Shown piece by piece: positions 8,063 to 17,791 of a stretch of DNA of 64,000 bases. The stretch lies in assembly GCF_025947365.1 (NCBI RefSeq), contig NZ_CP110012.1:496001-560000 (forward strand), in the 5' to 3' direction. Origin of the DNA: Flavobacterium sp. N502540. GTDB lineage: Bacteria; Bacteroidota; Bacteroidia; Flavobacteriales; Flavobacteriaceae. Position 1 is the first letter of the stretch; each line of letters starts with the position of its first letter. The notes under the pieces were generated by a model. The model was given only the letters and a program-made list of their open reading frames with translations. It did no database searches and had not been told where the DNA came from. A program made the translations under genes and the position numbers.

Positions 8063-11000
8063 CTATTTAATTAATGTAAATGCTCCTTTTTCGGTTACTG
8101 TGTGATTGTAAAAAGTTTTTGCGGTGAGTTTAAAATAATAATTCCCATTCTGGGCATCCACATCTTTTATCTTCCCGTTCCATCCACTAATATTTTTTCC
8201 TGTTTCGGTATATATAACACCTCCCCAGTTATCAAAAATGGTAATCGTAATATCCTCTAAGCCAGAAAATACAGGTGCGAATGTATCATTATAACCATCA
8301 TTGTTTGGAGTAAAGGAGTTCGGCATGATTAGGCTATATCCTTTTTTGATGATCAATGTTAACGTAAATTTATACTGGCATCCAAAAGGGTAGTCAACAG
8401 TCTGTATAATACTATAAGTCCCTTCTCTTGTATAGATGTGTTTTGGATTCTGTTCATTAGAAAAATTACCATCCCCAAAATCCCAAGAGGTATTTATAAA
8501 ATCTCCTGTAGCCAAATTTGTGAACAAAATAGGGTCATAAACAGAATATATATCATAAACATCTTTACCGTATGAACCCGTAGTATAATTGGCTATACCC
8601 AAAACCGTTTTTTTGACATTGTAAGAGACAGCAGCAGTACAGCCAAAACTGTCTGTTACACTAAATATAACTAATCCGTCTTTAGTTGTATTCATTATTT
8701 CATTATTATCCCCTGTGACAACCCCATCAGACCAGCTTAATTTATAGGGTGGAACTCCTCCTTTTACATGTCCTATAAATGTTTGATTTACATACCTGGT
8801 TTCACAATTAAAATCTGTTTTAACTTCGATCGCAGGTGTTAGTTGTTCAAATCGGGTAATTTTCCACTCGCCGGATTTTTTACAGCCATTAACATCTGTA
8901 ACGGTGACCTGATAAGTTCCAGGCGGAAGTTTATTTAAATCTTCACTTTTGGCACCATTGGACCATGCGTATGTAAACGGAGCTTTCCCTCCCGTTACAA
9001 TTAAATTAATAATTCCTGTATTGGCATCTGCACAATCTAATGGGTTAGAAACATCAGCATTGAGCTCCAATAATGAAGGTTCTGAAATGATAAAACTTTC
9101 TTTTATTACACATCCTTTAGAATCCGTAATTGTAACATTATATTTTCCCGGTCCTATATTATTGCGTTCTATTCCGGCTGATGAATTATCATCCCAAACT
9201 AAAGTCAGCGGCGCCTTACCCCCTAAAAGGTTTAAATGAATATAACCATCCTTTGCGCCAAAACAGGAAACGTCTTTAATATCCGGTTTTATACTAAAAA
9301 CAGGGGCATTTTCTATGATTAATGTCGATTCTTTTGAACAGCCTAATGAATCTGTAATTGTAATGATATAAGATCCTGCTGATAAATTATTTTGTGTAAG
9401 TCCGGTACCCAAATTACTCCATTTTATATTATAGGGATCTCCCGTAGTAAAAGGAACTCCTCCTTTTATATTGTCAATACTAATAGAAGCATTTGCAGAA
9501 TTAAAACACGATATTTCGGATTTAGTGTAACTAAAAACGATTTCTGCATTTTGGGTTACTACGACTTGCAAATGATCTGTACAACCTGATTTATCTGTAA
9601 CAATCAGATTATAAGTCCCTGCAGCTAAATCTTTCAAATTTTGAAGGTTACTTGTAAAGCCATTTGGACCTGTCCAATTATATTTGTAATCAAACACTCC
9701 TGAAGAAGTTTCAATAAGTCTTCCACCGGTTGTATTTATTTCGATTTCACCTGTAAAAGATCCATAACATAAAATATTCATTTGTTTGATCAGATTTACT
9801 TTTAATACGGAAGGCTCTTCGATTGTATAACTTCCTTTAAGTATGTTACAGTTGTTTTCTTCTGTAATTACCACCTCATAAGTTCCTGGTTTTAGATTAT
9901 TGATATACGCAGCAGTTTCTGGATAAGGATTTCCGTTTTTTGTCCACACATAGGTGTAAGGTTGCATCCCTCCTTTAACCGATAGTCTGATATTTCCATC
10001 ATTTAAACCAAAACAGCTTATATCATTTTTAACTGCCGAAAATTGAAATAATTCCGGCTCAGTAACTTTGTAAGTCTTTGTGAAGGGGCAATTACCATTA
10101 TCCGTTACGTTTAAAATATAGTCACCGGGTTTTAAGCCCGAAATATCTTCATTAGTACTTGTATAACCATTAGGGCCTGTCCATAGGAATGTATACGGAT
10201 TTACGTTTACAAAAGGAACACCTCCTTCTACACTCAGATCAATAGAACCGTTATTTGCCCCAAAACAGGTACTGTTTTTTACAGTTTCGATTACTTCTAT
10301 TAATGGATCGACCGTAACTGTTATTGTAAAATTTGCTCCGGTACAAGCCTTTGACATAGGTGTTACTGTATAAGTTACTGTCGCCGGAGTGTCGGTATTA
10401 TTTACTAAAGTCTGACTAATATTGTCTTTTGGCGAGGATTGTGCATTTGCACCACTTACAGATCCGGCAGGAGAAATTACAGGTTCAGACCATACATAGG
10501 TAGTCCCTATTGGTACATTTTCTGTTGTGTTGGTGACGGGTGTAACCTGAAAGGTGTTTTTGCTGCATACCTTTACTGTCTTTGAACTTATAATAGGCTT
10601 AAGGGTTAAAGCTACTGAAAAAGGAGTTGTTTTTGTAGTAGTCCCGCAACTGTTAGTTACACTGAATGTAATGGTATAATTACCGCTGTTGGCATAATTT
10701 ATTGCCCCGGGATTAAGTGATGCAGATGAAGAAGGTGTAGCTCCGGGAAAACTCCAGAGATAGCTGATTTCTGAATCCGGAGAACATTTTTGATCTACAG
10801 TAGCAACGGGATTAATAGTTATAGAATTACAATAATCAGGAACAGGATTCAGCGTAACTACAGGAGGTTTTTTTACTTGTATCATTTCTGTTACAGACTG
10901 GGAAATTCCACATGCGTTCTTAGTAGTTAGCTGTACAGCGTATGTTCCCGGATTTGCAAAATTAAAAACCGGATTCTTAGACGAAGCATTGGTTCCGTTT

Positions 11001-12415
11001 ACAAAATTCCATGCTGCTGAATTCCCGCAAAATCCTTCACTATATCTTAGAACTTCCCAATTATAACTTTCAATACCACATCCCTGACTTGCATCTGTAT
11101 TATTTGTAATAATAACATCTTTCGAAGCACATGCATTACTATAGGTAAATTGAGGTTGCAATAGAGGCTCAACACAAACTGTTTTTGTGACTTCATTACT
11201 TGCGCCACAAGGTGTTCTTGCTGTTAATTTAATGGTATAGCTACCCGGTGTTGTATATATGTGTACCGGATTAACTTCATTTGAAATAATTCCGTCTCCA
11301 AAATCCCAGGTGTAAATACCTGCAGTACTGCAATTATTACCGTATCCTGCACTAGATTCATTGGTAAATATTATAGATCTATTAGAGCATAAGATAGCAT
11401 TAATGGCAAAATCTACTTTAGGAATGTCTAATATAATAATAGGACCTACTGTAAGAGTACTGCGTCCGCATCCTGTCGTTATATCTAAGCTGACCGTATT
11501 TCCTAATGGGCAGCTTGACTTTGTGAATTTATGTAATACAGGAAAATTTAGAGAAGCCGGAGGGTTCGCAGAATTATATTGCATGGAACTTTCTAAATCT
11601 TTTTGACTATACTTCTCAGTGGTACCGTCTCCAAAATTAATTTCATATTTTGTATCTGATGGATTAGAACCCCACGAAGCTATTGCGAATTCCATTGTAT
11701 CAACCGGAAGACATAAATTAGTAGTATTACCCGGAGTTATAAGAGCTCCCTTTGGACTCGTCGAATTATTGACTATATAGATTGCAGAATTATTACAGCC
11801 ATTAACTCCCATTCCGGTAATCACCATCTTATAAGATCCTAATTTTAAGTAGTCGTGCTTTTTAGGAAAAGTAATATTGGTTTCTAAACTTCCGTCTCCC
11901 CAATCCACATTATAGGATGAAATACATGATACTGAATTAGATATATTGCCAACATTAATCGTGTATTTAGGATTCAGGTTATCTCCACATTTTTCAAAAG
12001 ATGCTCCTGAGTTATCTAAGTTTACAAATCTTAAATTTGGCTTCTGTTTTACTAAAATAGTTTTTGAGACGACACTTACTTCACCATTGACATCTGTAAC
12101 GGTCATTTTTATGATAAAACTTTGTATTCCACAACCTAACGCTTCAAAAGTATGGGTGGGATTAATACTGGTTGAAGTTTTTCCGTCTCCAAAATCCCAA
12201 GAATATTGAAAAGGGCCATTACCACTTACAGCCGAAGTAAATGCAATAAGGGTACCTGAACAAGAGTTGTCATTGGTGAAGCTAAAATCGACACCAGGAG
12301 CTACTGAAAGAGGGGCACTTAAGGCAATGTTACTATTAAAACCATATCCAAAAGAAGTAATAGCTAATGAAAAACAGAGTATAAAAAAATAAAGTTTCTT
12401 CATGAAAATTTTCAC
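8063..12415 (-). CDS. Giant cell-surface adhesin: PKD domains, SprB repeats, type B T9SS sorting domain
   Basis: 1450 residues. The signal peptide follows an ATG at 12415 or 12403 (MKKLYFFILCF). PKD-type domains come first, with YSWDFGDGKTS near residue 72, WGDGS near 172, NFGDGTTE near 265 and YTWDFGDG near 368, followed by degenerate copies up to about 700. Then come six clear SprB-type repeats and one degenerate one (about 710-1210), each 'CFGxxDGxIxLxVxGGxxPYxYxW ... LxPGTYxVxITDxxGC'. A final PKD domain (TSWDFGDGNFS, near 1305) precedes the gliding-motility type sorting domain (about 1363-1450, MPNSFTPNNDGYND). The protein should be exported by T9SS and fixed at the surface with help from the adjacent SprF-like protein. 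The likely role is adhesion or gliding; ligands are unknown. Confidence 0.93.
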   Translation of the reverse strand: MKIFMKKLYFFILCFSLAITSFGYGFNSNIALSAPLSVAPGVDFSFTNDNSCSGTLIAFTSAVSGNGPFQYSWDFGDGKTSTSINPTHTFEALGCGIQSFIIKMTVTDVNGEVSVVSKTILVKQKPNLRFVNLDNSGASFEKCGDNLNPKYTINVGNISNSVSCISSYNVDWGDGSLETNITFPKKHDYLKLGSYKMVITGMGVNGCNNSAIYIVNNSTSPKGALITPGNTTNLCLPVDTMEFAIASWGSNPSDTKYEINFGDGTTEKYSQKDLESSMQYNSANPPASLNFPVLHKFTKSSCPLGNTVSLDITTGCGRSTLTVGPIIILDIPKVDFAINAILCSNRSIIFTNESSAGYGNNCSTAGIYTWDFGDGIISNEVNPVHIYTTPGSYTIKLTARTPCGASNEVTKTVCVEPLLQPQFTYSNACASKDVIITNNTDASQGCGIESYNWEVLRYSEGFCGNSAAWNFVNGTNASSKNPVFNFANPGTYAVQLTTKNACGISQSVTEMIQVKKPPVVTLNPVPDYCNSITINPVATVDQKCSPDSEISYLWSFPGATPSSSASLNPGAINYANSGNYTITFSVTNSCGTTTKTTPFSVALTLKPIISSKTVKVCSKNTFQVTPVTNTTENVPIGTTYVWSEPVISPAGSVSGANAQSSPKDNISQTLVNNTDTPATVTYTVTPMSKACTGANFTITVTVDPLIEVIETVKNSTCFGANNGSIDLSVEGGVPFVNVNPYTFLWTGPNGYTSTNEDISGLKPGDYILNVTDNGNCPFTKTYKVTEPELFQFSAVKNDISCFGLNDGNIRLSVKGGMQPYTYVWTKNGNPYPETAAYINNLKPGTYEVVITEENNCNILKGSYTIEEPSVLKVNLIKQMNILCYGSFTGEIEINTTGGRLIETSSGVFDYKYNWTGPNGFTSNLQNLKDLAAGTYNLIVTDKSGCTDHLQVVVTQNAEIVFSYTKSEISCFNSANASISIDNIKGGVPFTTGDPYNIKWSNLGTGLTQNNLSAGSYIITITDSLGCSKESTLIIENAPVFSIKPDIKDVSCFGAKDGYIHLNLLGGKAPLTLVWDDNSSAGIERNNIGPGKYNVTITDSKGCVIKESFIISEPSLLELNADVSNPLDCADANTGIINLIVTGGKAPFTYAWSNGAKSEDLNKLPPGTYQVTVTDVNGCKKSGEWKITRFEQLTPAIEVKTDFNCETRYVNQTFIGHVKGGVPPYKLSWSDGVVTGDNNEIMNTTKDGLVIFSVTDSFGCTAAVSYNVKKTVLGIANYTTGSYGKDVYDIYSVYDPILFTNLATGDFINTSWDFGDGNFSNEQNPKHIYTREGTYSIIQTVDYPFGCQYKFTLTLIIKKGYSLIMPNSFTPNNDGYNDTFAPVFSGLEDITITIFDNWGGVIYTETGKNISGWNGKIKDVDAQNGNYYFKLTAKTFYNHTVTEKGAFTLIK

Positions 12416-12755
12416 ATTAGTTATATATTGCTTTGAGGGTTCTAAATAATAATACTTAGAATATCCTTAAATACACCTCCAAAAAAGAGCGAATTTAACT
12501 ACAGAGAAACTTGATTCTTATTTAAATGTATTACTTGGTCTTTTAATGTAATAATTGGTATCTTTTAACACATAACTATGATGAGGCAGAATATTTATAA
12601 AACCTGTAGGGTATGCTATCAAAAAAAAAAAAATGAATTGACATATAGATCGGTTTTGCTTAATGTTTCACCATTTTATGGAGTGCTCAGATGGTTCTAC
12701 TAGTGAAGATATCTGCATCCATAATTATAAATTTTAATAAAGTCTCATTAATGTA

Positions 12756-12794
12756 AATATCCGTTAGCCCTACGGCGCAGGACTAACGGATATT
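12756..12794 (-). terminator. Strong hairpin in the 12.4-13.0 kb gap
   Basis: The 12-base arms (12756-12767 and 12783-12794) match perfectly, and a further 3-base stem follows after one mismatch. The following T-run on the minus strand is weak (TTTAC). It probably ends minus-strand transcription from the hydrolase gene. Apart from this and a 12-A tract near 12620, the 12416-12816 stretch shows nothing I can name. Confidence 0.55.
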
Positions 12795-12816
12795 GGCTAT
12801 AAAATGATTAGTTTTT

Positions 12817-13050
12817 TTATCTAATTCCAATATTTACATCTGAAAAACTAGTCCATTTTTTCTCGATTTTTTTTCGGCTCAAGACATTGTATTCTTTCGC
12901 ATTACTATCAAGGACTGCCGATTTTAACCCTAACTTTGAGACCAATAAAACCTTTGCGAGATTTGGTTTATACACTGCAATTGTATTAAAAAAAAATCCC
13001 GCAAAAGGTTTTCTATTTGATTTTGGACAGAAGCAAATTAAAATTATCAA
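12817..13050 (-). CDS. Possible small gene or gene remnant, 77 residues
   Basis: This frame overlaps the 3' end of the hydrolase gene by 38 bases and ends 23 bases before a strong hairpin on the same strand, so it lies inside a transcript. The protein (…YKPNLAKVLLVSKLGLKSAV…) is lysine-rich with no signal peptide or motif I recognise. It may be the decayed end of an older gene or simply 3' untranslated sequence. The opposite strand also has an 82-codon open frame here, which weakens the case. Confidence 0.2.
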   Translation of the reverse strand: MIILICFCPKSNRKPFAGFFFNTIAVYKPNLAKVLLVSKLGLKSAVLDSNAKEYNVLSRKKIEKKWTSFSDVNIGIR

Positions 13051-13858
13051 TTACCAAATTTGGCTCATCGATCATAATGTAATGTCCGGATTTTGTAGTC
13101 GAGACGTGAGTAAAATCAGTAACTCCGGATTTTAATAATTCATGCGCTTTAAACCAATCTTCCCTGTCTGATGCCGAATGAGATTCATCTACTTTTAAAG
13201 ATGAAATTACAATTACAGGAATATTTGGCAAATGAGAAAGTGTTGCCATATACTGAGAATCCTCGATCAATTCTCTCGCTTCAAGTGCTCCACCGGAATT
13301 TACCCCGTAATTGGCTTTAAAAACATTATAAATCATATCCTCTTCCTCTTGCGAAAGCTGATTGTAATATTCATGTGATGGATCTATAAATAATAATCCC
13401 GCCACTTTATCGGGATTTTTAACCGCATAATCTCTAATAATCATTCCACCAAGCGAATGTCCGACAAGAATAACTTTTCTACCATTCGAAAAATTATTAA
13501 TTACAGTTTCGAGTTCACTTCTTAATTGATTTATATTTCTTGGTTTTGAATCTTTATCAGATTTCCCATAACCAGCTCTGTCATAACTTACAATATCTAA
13601 TTTGGCGTTTAATTGTGCCGGTATTTTTTTTTCGTCCCAAACCGAATGTCCGTCTCCAAGTCCGGATTCAAAAACAATCAAATATTTTGTGTTACGAATA
13701 ATCGAATAAGCGACTACTTTATGAGTTCCTAAATCGACTTTTGTTTCTTTTAATGTTTCATTGTCATTCTTTACAGGGTCACTATCTTTGTCGCATGAAG
13801 TAAATACAAAGAATAAACTTAGACCCATTTTTACAATACTTTTTTTTGCTGATTTCAT
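13013..13858 (-). CDS. Alpha/beta hydrolase lipoprotein
   Basis: 281 residues. The N-terminus MGLSLFFVFTSCDKDSD carries a lipobox, so the mature enzyme is probably tethered to a membrane. The alpha/beta-hydrolase core is clear: FESGLGDGHSVWD (oxyanion loop region), YDRAGYGKSD, the nucleophile elbow VGHSLGG with the catalytic Ser, LLFIDPSH for the acid region, and a C-terminal SGHYIMIDEP with the catalytic His. The substrate is unknown. It lies downstream of, and in the same direction as, the AraC-type regulator gene (about 60 bases apart), so the two may be linked. Confidence 0.85.
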   Translation of the reverse strand: MKSAKKSIVKMGLSLFFVFTSCDKDSDPVKNDNETLKETKVDLGTHKVVAYSIIRNTKYLIVFESGLGDGHSVWDEKKIPAQLNAKLDIVSYDRAGYGKSDKDSKPRNINQLRSELETVINNFSNGRKVILVGHSLGGMIIRDYAVKNPDKVAGLLFIDPSHEYYNQLSQEEEDMIYNVFKANYGVNSGGALEARELIEDSQYMATLSHLPNIPVIVISSLKVDESHSASDREDWFKAHELLKSGVTDFTHVSTTKSGHYIMIDEPNLVIDNFNLLLSKIK

Positions 13859-13918
13859 TTCTTTAAGATTAAAATTTTCAGCAAAAATCTCGTAAAAACA
13901 AAGGCCGGTCGTTCGGGT

Positions 13919-15061
13919 TTATAAAGCAGAACCTATTTGTTTCTTATATTCTGAAGGGGTTTGTCCGGTCAGTTTTTTAAATGTGGTATTAAAAACAGTT
14001 TTTGAATTAAAACCTACAGAAAATCCAATCCCAAGTAAACTTAAACGATCCATTTCAGAATCTTCCATAAGTTTTTTTGCTTCTTCAATTCTATATCTGT
14101 TTACAAATTGATAGAAATTTTCATTGAATCCATTATTGATTACATAGGAAAGAACATGTGTCGATACATTCATAGAAGCGGCCAATTTTACCAAACTCAA
14201 ATCAAAGTCTAGAAAAAGCTTTTCGGTATTCATTAATTGTAATAACCTGCTTTTTTGTTCTTCCAATTCTTCAGGAGTCAGTAATTGTTTTCTTTTGCTT
14301 TCCGGCAGAGTAGTTTCCACAATAATAATTTCTATTTCTTCTTTTTCTTTTAATGAATAAGGGAAAATTTCTTTTTGCTTCTGCCAGTAATACGTGATGT
14401 AAAGAATACTTAAAAAGTAGATCAAACTTGTTACAATATCAAAAGTTTTATTTCCCTCCGAAATTTGAAACACAATATCCAGAATCCAAAAAATCGTGAT
14501 AAAAATAACGCCGACAATAATATTTTTCAGCCATTTTAAATCCAGATTCTCAGAAGTAGAATTTAAAAGCCGGATCGTTTTTTCATGTTTTATAATTTTT
14601 CTGTGAGCCAAAAAACAATATCCCAAAACATATAAACTGAAAATAAAATTAAATACCGCTTCAATATTCTGTACAGCTTCCGGGCTAACATCGGCAGGCT
14701 CGGTTTCATTATCAATAAAACAGGAAATAACAAGAAGGGGAACTATTAGAAAAGCAAAACAAAAATGAAACCAATCCATTGCTTTCCATTTTCTAACGGG
14801 CTCGATATAATAGCTCACACTTAGATAAAATACCGGAGCAACAACAAAACTGGAGATGTTTATTAATTGATTCAGAATATCATCTTCTCTGAGTATTTTG
14901 CCGTCTACAATAACATTTTCAAGTAAGATTAAAAAAATACAGCCGATAAAAGATCCAAACCAGCGATTGGCTTTTATATTGATCTTATTTTGATTTACAA
15001 AAATTATAAATGTCAGTAAAAATGCTGCACCGCAAATTATTGCATTGAATATCGAGTACAT
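13919..15061 (-). CDS. AraC-family regulator with an N-terminal seven-helix membrane domain
   Basis: 380 residues. Residues 1-235 hold about seven hydrophobic helices, as in membrane-bound AraC regulators of Bacteroidota. After a charged linker (KEKEEIEIIIVETTLPESKR) comes a C-terminal AraC DNA-binding domain (about 275-375) with two helix-turn-helix units: LAASMNVSTHVLSYVINNGF and GIGFSVGFNSKTVFNTTFKK, followed by TGQTPSEYKKQ. It probably couples a membrane or periplasmic signal to transcription; the inducer is not known. The nearby hydrolase lipoprotein gene downstream is a plausible target. A promoter is visible at 15078-15109. Confidence 0.88.
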   Translation of the reverse strand: MYSIFNAIICGAAFLLTFIIFVNQNKINIKANRWFGSFIGCIFLILLENVIVDGKILREDDILNQLINISSFVVAPVFYLSVSYYIEPVRKWKAMDWFHFCFAFLIVPLLVISCFIDNETEPADVSPEAVQNIEAVFNFIFSLYVLGYCFLAHRKIIKHEKTIRLLNSTSENLDLKWLKNIIVGVIFITIFWILDIVFQISEGNKTFDIVTSLIYFLSILYITYYWQKQKEIFPYSLKEKEEIEIIIVETTLPESKRKQLLTPEELEEQKSRLLQLMNTEKLFLDFDLSLVKLAASMNVSTHVLSYVINNGFNENFYQFVNRYRIEEAKKLMEDSEMDRLSLLGIGFSVGFNSKTVFNTTFKKLTGQTPSEYKKQIGSAL

Positions 15062-15077
15062 AAAACAATTTTGATCA

Positions 15078-15109
15078 CAAATCTAAGTAATTAAGTTTGT
15101 CTTAGTCAA
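15078..15109 (-). promoter_or_regulatory. Bacteroidota promoter for the AraC-type regulator
   Basis: Minus-strand TAGATTTG (15085-15078) with TTG at 15109-15107 and a 21-base spacer. It lies 16 bases upstream of the ATG. Confidence 0.55.
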
Positions 15110-15151
15110 CTTAAATAAGATTAACAATTCGCAAATCGTAAGATAAAAGTT

Positions 15152-15159
15152 TACTTTTG
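15152..15159 (+). promoter_or_regulatory. -7 element TACTTTTG before the ABC-F gene
   Basis: TACTTTTG matches TAnnTTTG and gives a leader of about 55 bases to the GTG start at 15220. No clear -33 TTG is present. Confidence 0.4.
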
Positions 15160-15219
15160 CAAAAAGTTATGTTTTCTAAAATACTCATAACTCATAATTT
15201 ATAACTTACAATATACAAA

Positions 15220-17082
15220 GTGAATTACCTATCTGTAGAAAACATATCCAAATCATTTGGCGAAAAAACCTTATTCGAAAACATCTCTTTTGGAATCAAT
15301 AAAGATCAAAAAATTGCCTTCATCGCAAAAAATGGTTCCGGAAAAACGACCATTATGAGCATTATCAATGGTTTGGATGAACCCGATACAGGACAGGTAG
15401 TTCTAAGAAAAGGCATCCGAATGGCTTTTCTTTCTCAGGACAATAATCTACAAGATGAGTTAACTATCGAAGAAAGCATTTTTGCTTCCGATAATGAGAC
15501 GCTTAAGATCATTGAGGCTTATGAAAAAGCATTAGAGAACCCAAATGACGAAGAAGCTTACCAAAAAGCTTTTGACGGAATGGATCAGCACAATGCGTGG
15601 GATTTTGAAACACAATACAAACAGATTTTATTCAAACTAAAACTGGAGGATTTTAAACTAAAAGTAAAAAATCTTTCGGGTGGACAAAAAAAACGTCTTT
15701 CTTTGGCGATCATCTTAATCAATCGTCCTGATTTATTGATTCTGGATGAGCCAACCAACCACTTAGATCTGGAAATGATCGAATGGCTGGAAAGTTATTT
15801 TGCCAAAGAAAACATTACGCTTTTTATGGTAACGCACGACCGTTTCTTTTTAGAGCGTGTTTGTAACGAAATCATCGAGTTAGACAACGGAAAATTATAC
15901 CAATACAAAGGAAATTACTCCTACTATTTAGAGAAAAAAGAAGAACGAATTACTTCTGAAAATGCCAGTGTTGACAAAGCCAAAAACTTATTCGTTAAAG
16001 AATTGGAATGGATGCGCCGTCAGCCTAAGGCAAGAACTACAAAGTCAAAATCTCGTCAGGATGACTTTTACGTGATCAAAGAAAAGGCACAAAGCCGTCG
16101 TAAAGAAAATAAAGTAGAACTTGAAATTAATATGGAACGTATGGGAAGCAAAATTATTGAGCTTCACAAACTTTCTAAAAAATTCAAAGACAAAATTATA
16201 CTCGATCATTTTAGTTTTGATTTTCAGCGTGGTGAAAGAATTGGAATTATTGGTAAAAACGGAACCGGAAAATCTACTTTTCTAAATCTTCTTACGGGAA
16301 CAATTCCACCGGACAGTGGCCGCGTTGTAAAAGGCGATACCATCAAAATTGGTTATTATACGCAAAGCGGAATCAATCCGAAACCGGGACAAAGAGTTAT
16401 CGATATTATTAAAGAATACGGAGAGTATATTCCGTTAGCCAAAGGCAAAATTATATCGGCTTCACAATTATTGGAGCGTTTTCTTTTTGACGCCAAAAAA
16501 CAATATGATTACGTTGACAAATTAAGTGGTGGAGAGTTAAAACGTTTGTATTTGTGTACGGTTCTGATTCAGAATCCTAACTTTTTAATTTTAGATGAGC
16601 CTACAAACGATTTAGATATTGTGACGCTAAACGTCTTAGAAAGCTTTCTTTTGGATTATCCGGGATGTTTACTGGTAGTTTCGCACGACCGTTATTTCAT
16701 GGATAAAATTGTCGATCATTTATTTGTTTTCAGAGGACAGGGTGAAATCGAAAATTTCCCCGGAAACTACTCTGATTTCAGAGCTTACGAAGACAGTGCC
16801 GATGTGGCGCAAAAAGAAGAAAACAAGGCCGAAAAGAAAGACTGGAAGCAAAACAATCCAACCGGAAATCTAAGTTTCAACGAGCAGAAAGAATATCAGA
16901 AACTGGAAAGGGAAATCAAAGATTTAGAAATCGAAAAGACTAAAATCGAACAATTATTCTCTGACGGAAAAGTTGCAGATGCTGATATCGAGAAAAAGGC
17001 AAACGAATTACAAAATATCATCAACAAAATAGATCAAAAAGAAGAACGCTGGTTTGAGCTTTCGGCCAAGATTGAAGGATAG
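15220..17082 (+). CDS. ABC-F family ATPase (Uup-like)
   Basis: 620 residues from a GTG start; no ATG lies near the conserved N-terminus NYLSVENISKSFGEKTLF. Two ABC ATPase domains are present without membrane segments. Domain 1 has Walker A AKNGSGKTT, signature LSGGQKKRLS and Walker B LLILDEPTNHLD. Domain 2 has GKNGTGKST, LSGGELKRLY and FLILDEPTNDLD. A C-terminal coiled coil (about 555-620) is typical of the Uup subgroup, which acts on ribosomes or branched DNA intermediates. Domain 1 has Ala in place of the first Gly of Walker A. It is a soluble cytoplasmic protein. A palindromic repeat follows the stop codon. Confidence 0.92.
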   Translation: MNYLSVENISKSFGEKTLFENISFGINKDQKIAFIAKNGSGKTTIMSIINGLDEPDTGQVVLRKGIRMAFLSQDNNLQDELTIEESIFASDNETLKIIEAYEKALENPNDEEAYQKAFDGMDQHNAWDFETQYKQILFKLKLEDFKLKVKNLSGGQKKRLSLAIILINRPDLLILDEPTNHLDLEMIEWLESYFAKENITLFMVTHDRFFLERVCNEIIELDNGKLYQYKGNYSYYLEKKEERITSENASVDKAKNLFVKELEWMRRQPKARTTKSKSRQDDFYVIKEKAQSRRKENKVELEINMERMGSKIIELHKLSKKFKDKIILDHFSFDFQRGERIGIIGKNGTGKSTFLNLLTGTIPPDSGRVVKGDTIKIGYYTQSGINPKPGQRVIDIIKEYGEYIPLAKGKIISASQLLERFLFDAKKQYDYVDKLSGGELKRLYLCTVLIQNPNFLILDEPTNDLDIVTLNVLESFLLDYPGCLLVVSHDRYFMDKIVDHLFVFRGQGEIENFPGNYSDFRAYEDSADVAQKEENKAEKKDWKQNNPTGNLSFNEQKEYQKLEREIKDLEIEKTKIEQLFSDGKVADADIEKKANELQNIINKIDQKEERWFELSAKIEG

Positions 17083-17090
17083 TTATTCCG

Positions 17091-17175
17091 CAAAGATTCA
17101 CAAAGAAGAAACACAGAGCTACACCGAGCTTTATTTTTTTTGTGAATCTTTGTTTTTCTTTGTGAATCTCTGTGT
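17091..17175. repeat. Intergenic palindrome, 'cacaaagattc / cacagag' word family
   Basis: CAAAGATTCACAAA (17091-17104) pairs with 17139-17152. A second pair, ACACAGAG (17111-17118) with CTCTGTGT (17168-17175), gives an alternative fold. It lies between the ABC-F and FKBP genes and is probably a terminator. Related words recur at 17792 and 62230. Confidence 0.7.
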
Positions 17176-17240
17176 AACAAAAAAAACATAGTGTTTTTTA
17201 TATTAGCGACTTTATTAACCCCATATTACATTATTATTCT

Positions 17241-17705
17241 ATGAAATACCTTTTAACTTCACTACTTGCATTGACATTATTCATCTCTTGCAATAGTGAT
17301 AAAGAAAATAAAAAAACAGACTATACTGTTGAAAATGAAAAAGAGATTACGGACTATATTGCCAAAAACAAATTAAATGCTACAAAAAGCACTACAGGTT
17401 TATACTATATTATCAACGAGCCCGGAACAGGAGCCCAACCTACTGCTTCCTCTAATGTAACTGTAGCTTATACAGGATATTTTACCAATGGTAAAGTATT
17501 TGATAAAAGTAAAACCGAAGGAATTTCTTTTCCGCTGGACAGAGTAATTAAAGGCTGGACAGAAGGTATTCCTTACTTCAAAGAAGGTGGAATCGGGTCT
17601 TTATTAATTCCGTCTCATTTAGGTTACGGAAGTGGCGGAACTGATGGAATCCCAGGAGGCGCTGTTCTTATTTTTGATATTAAACTACTAAAAGTAAACA
17701 AGTAA
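17241..17705 (+). CDS. FKBP-type peptidyl-prolyl isomerase, lipoprotein
   Basis: 154 residues. The signal LLALTLFISCNSDKEN carries a lipobox with the lipid-bearing Cys at residue 17. After a short N-terminal region (about 30-65) comes one FKBP domain (about 70-154): VTVAYTGYFTNGKVFDKS, FPLDRVIKGWTEGIPYFKEG, LIPSHLGYGSGG and GAVLIFDIKLLKV. Such proteins speed up proline isomerisation during folding of exported proteins. The lipidated form would act in the periplasm or on an outer-membrane face. It stands alone between two palindromic repeats. Confidence 0.92.
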   Translation: MKYLLTSLLALTLFISCNSDKENKKTDYTVENEKEITDYIAKNKLNATKSTTGLYYIINEPGTGAQPTASSNVTVAYTGYFTNGKVFDKSKTEGISFPLDRVIKGWTEGIPYFKEGGIGSLLIPSHLGYGSGGTDGIPGGAVLIFDIKLLKVNK

Positions 17706-17791
17706 ATACCAATTGACAAAATGATCCTTCAAAGCTCTGACAAAGATCAACTAAGGGCTTTAATTTAGAATCAAATACTCATACAATTACA

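Noticed and set aside
8949..12209. Plus-strand open frames of 65-96 codons across the adhesin
   Set aside because: All are shadows of the adhesin gene, which has continuous domain matches on the minus strand.
12887..13135. 82-codon plus-strand frame
   Set aside because: It overlaps the end of the hydrolase gene and has no motif; its presence also weakens the case for the 12817 frame.
13919..15061. AraC-type regulator as part of a hybrid two-component system
   Set aside because: There is no receiver or histidine kinase domain; the membrane part plus AraC domain accounts for all 380 residues.
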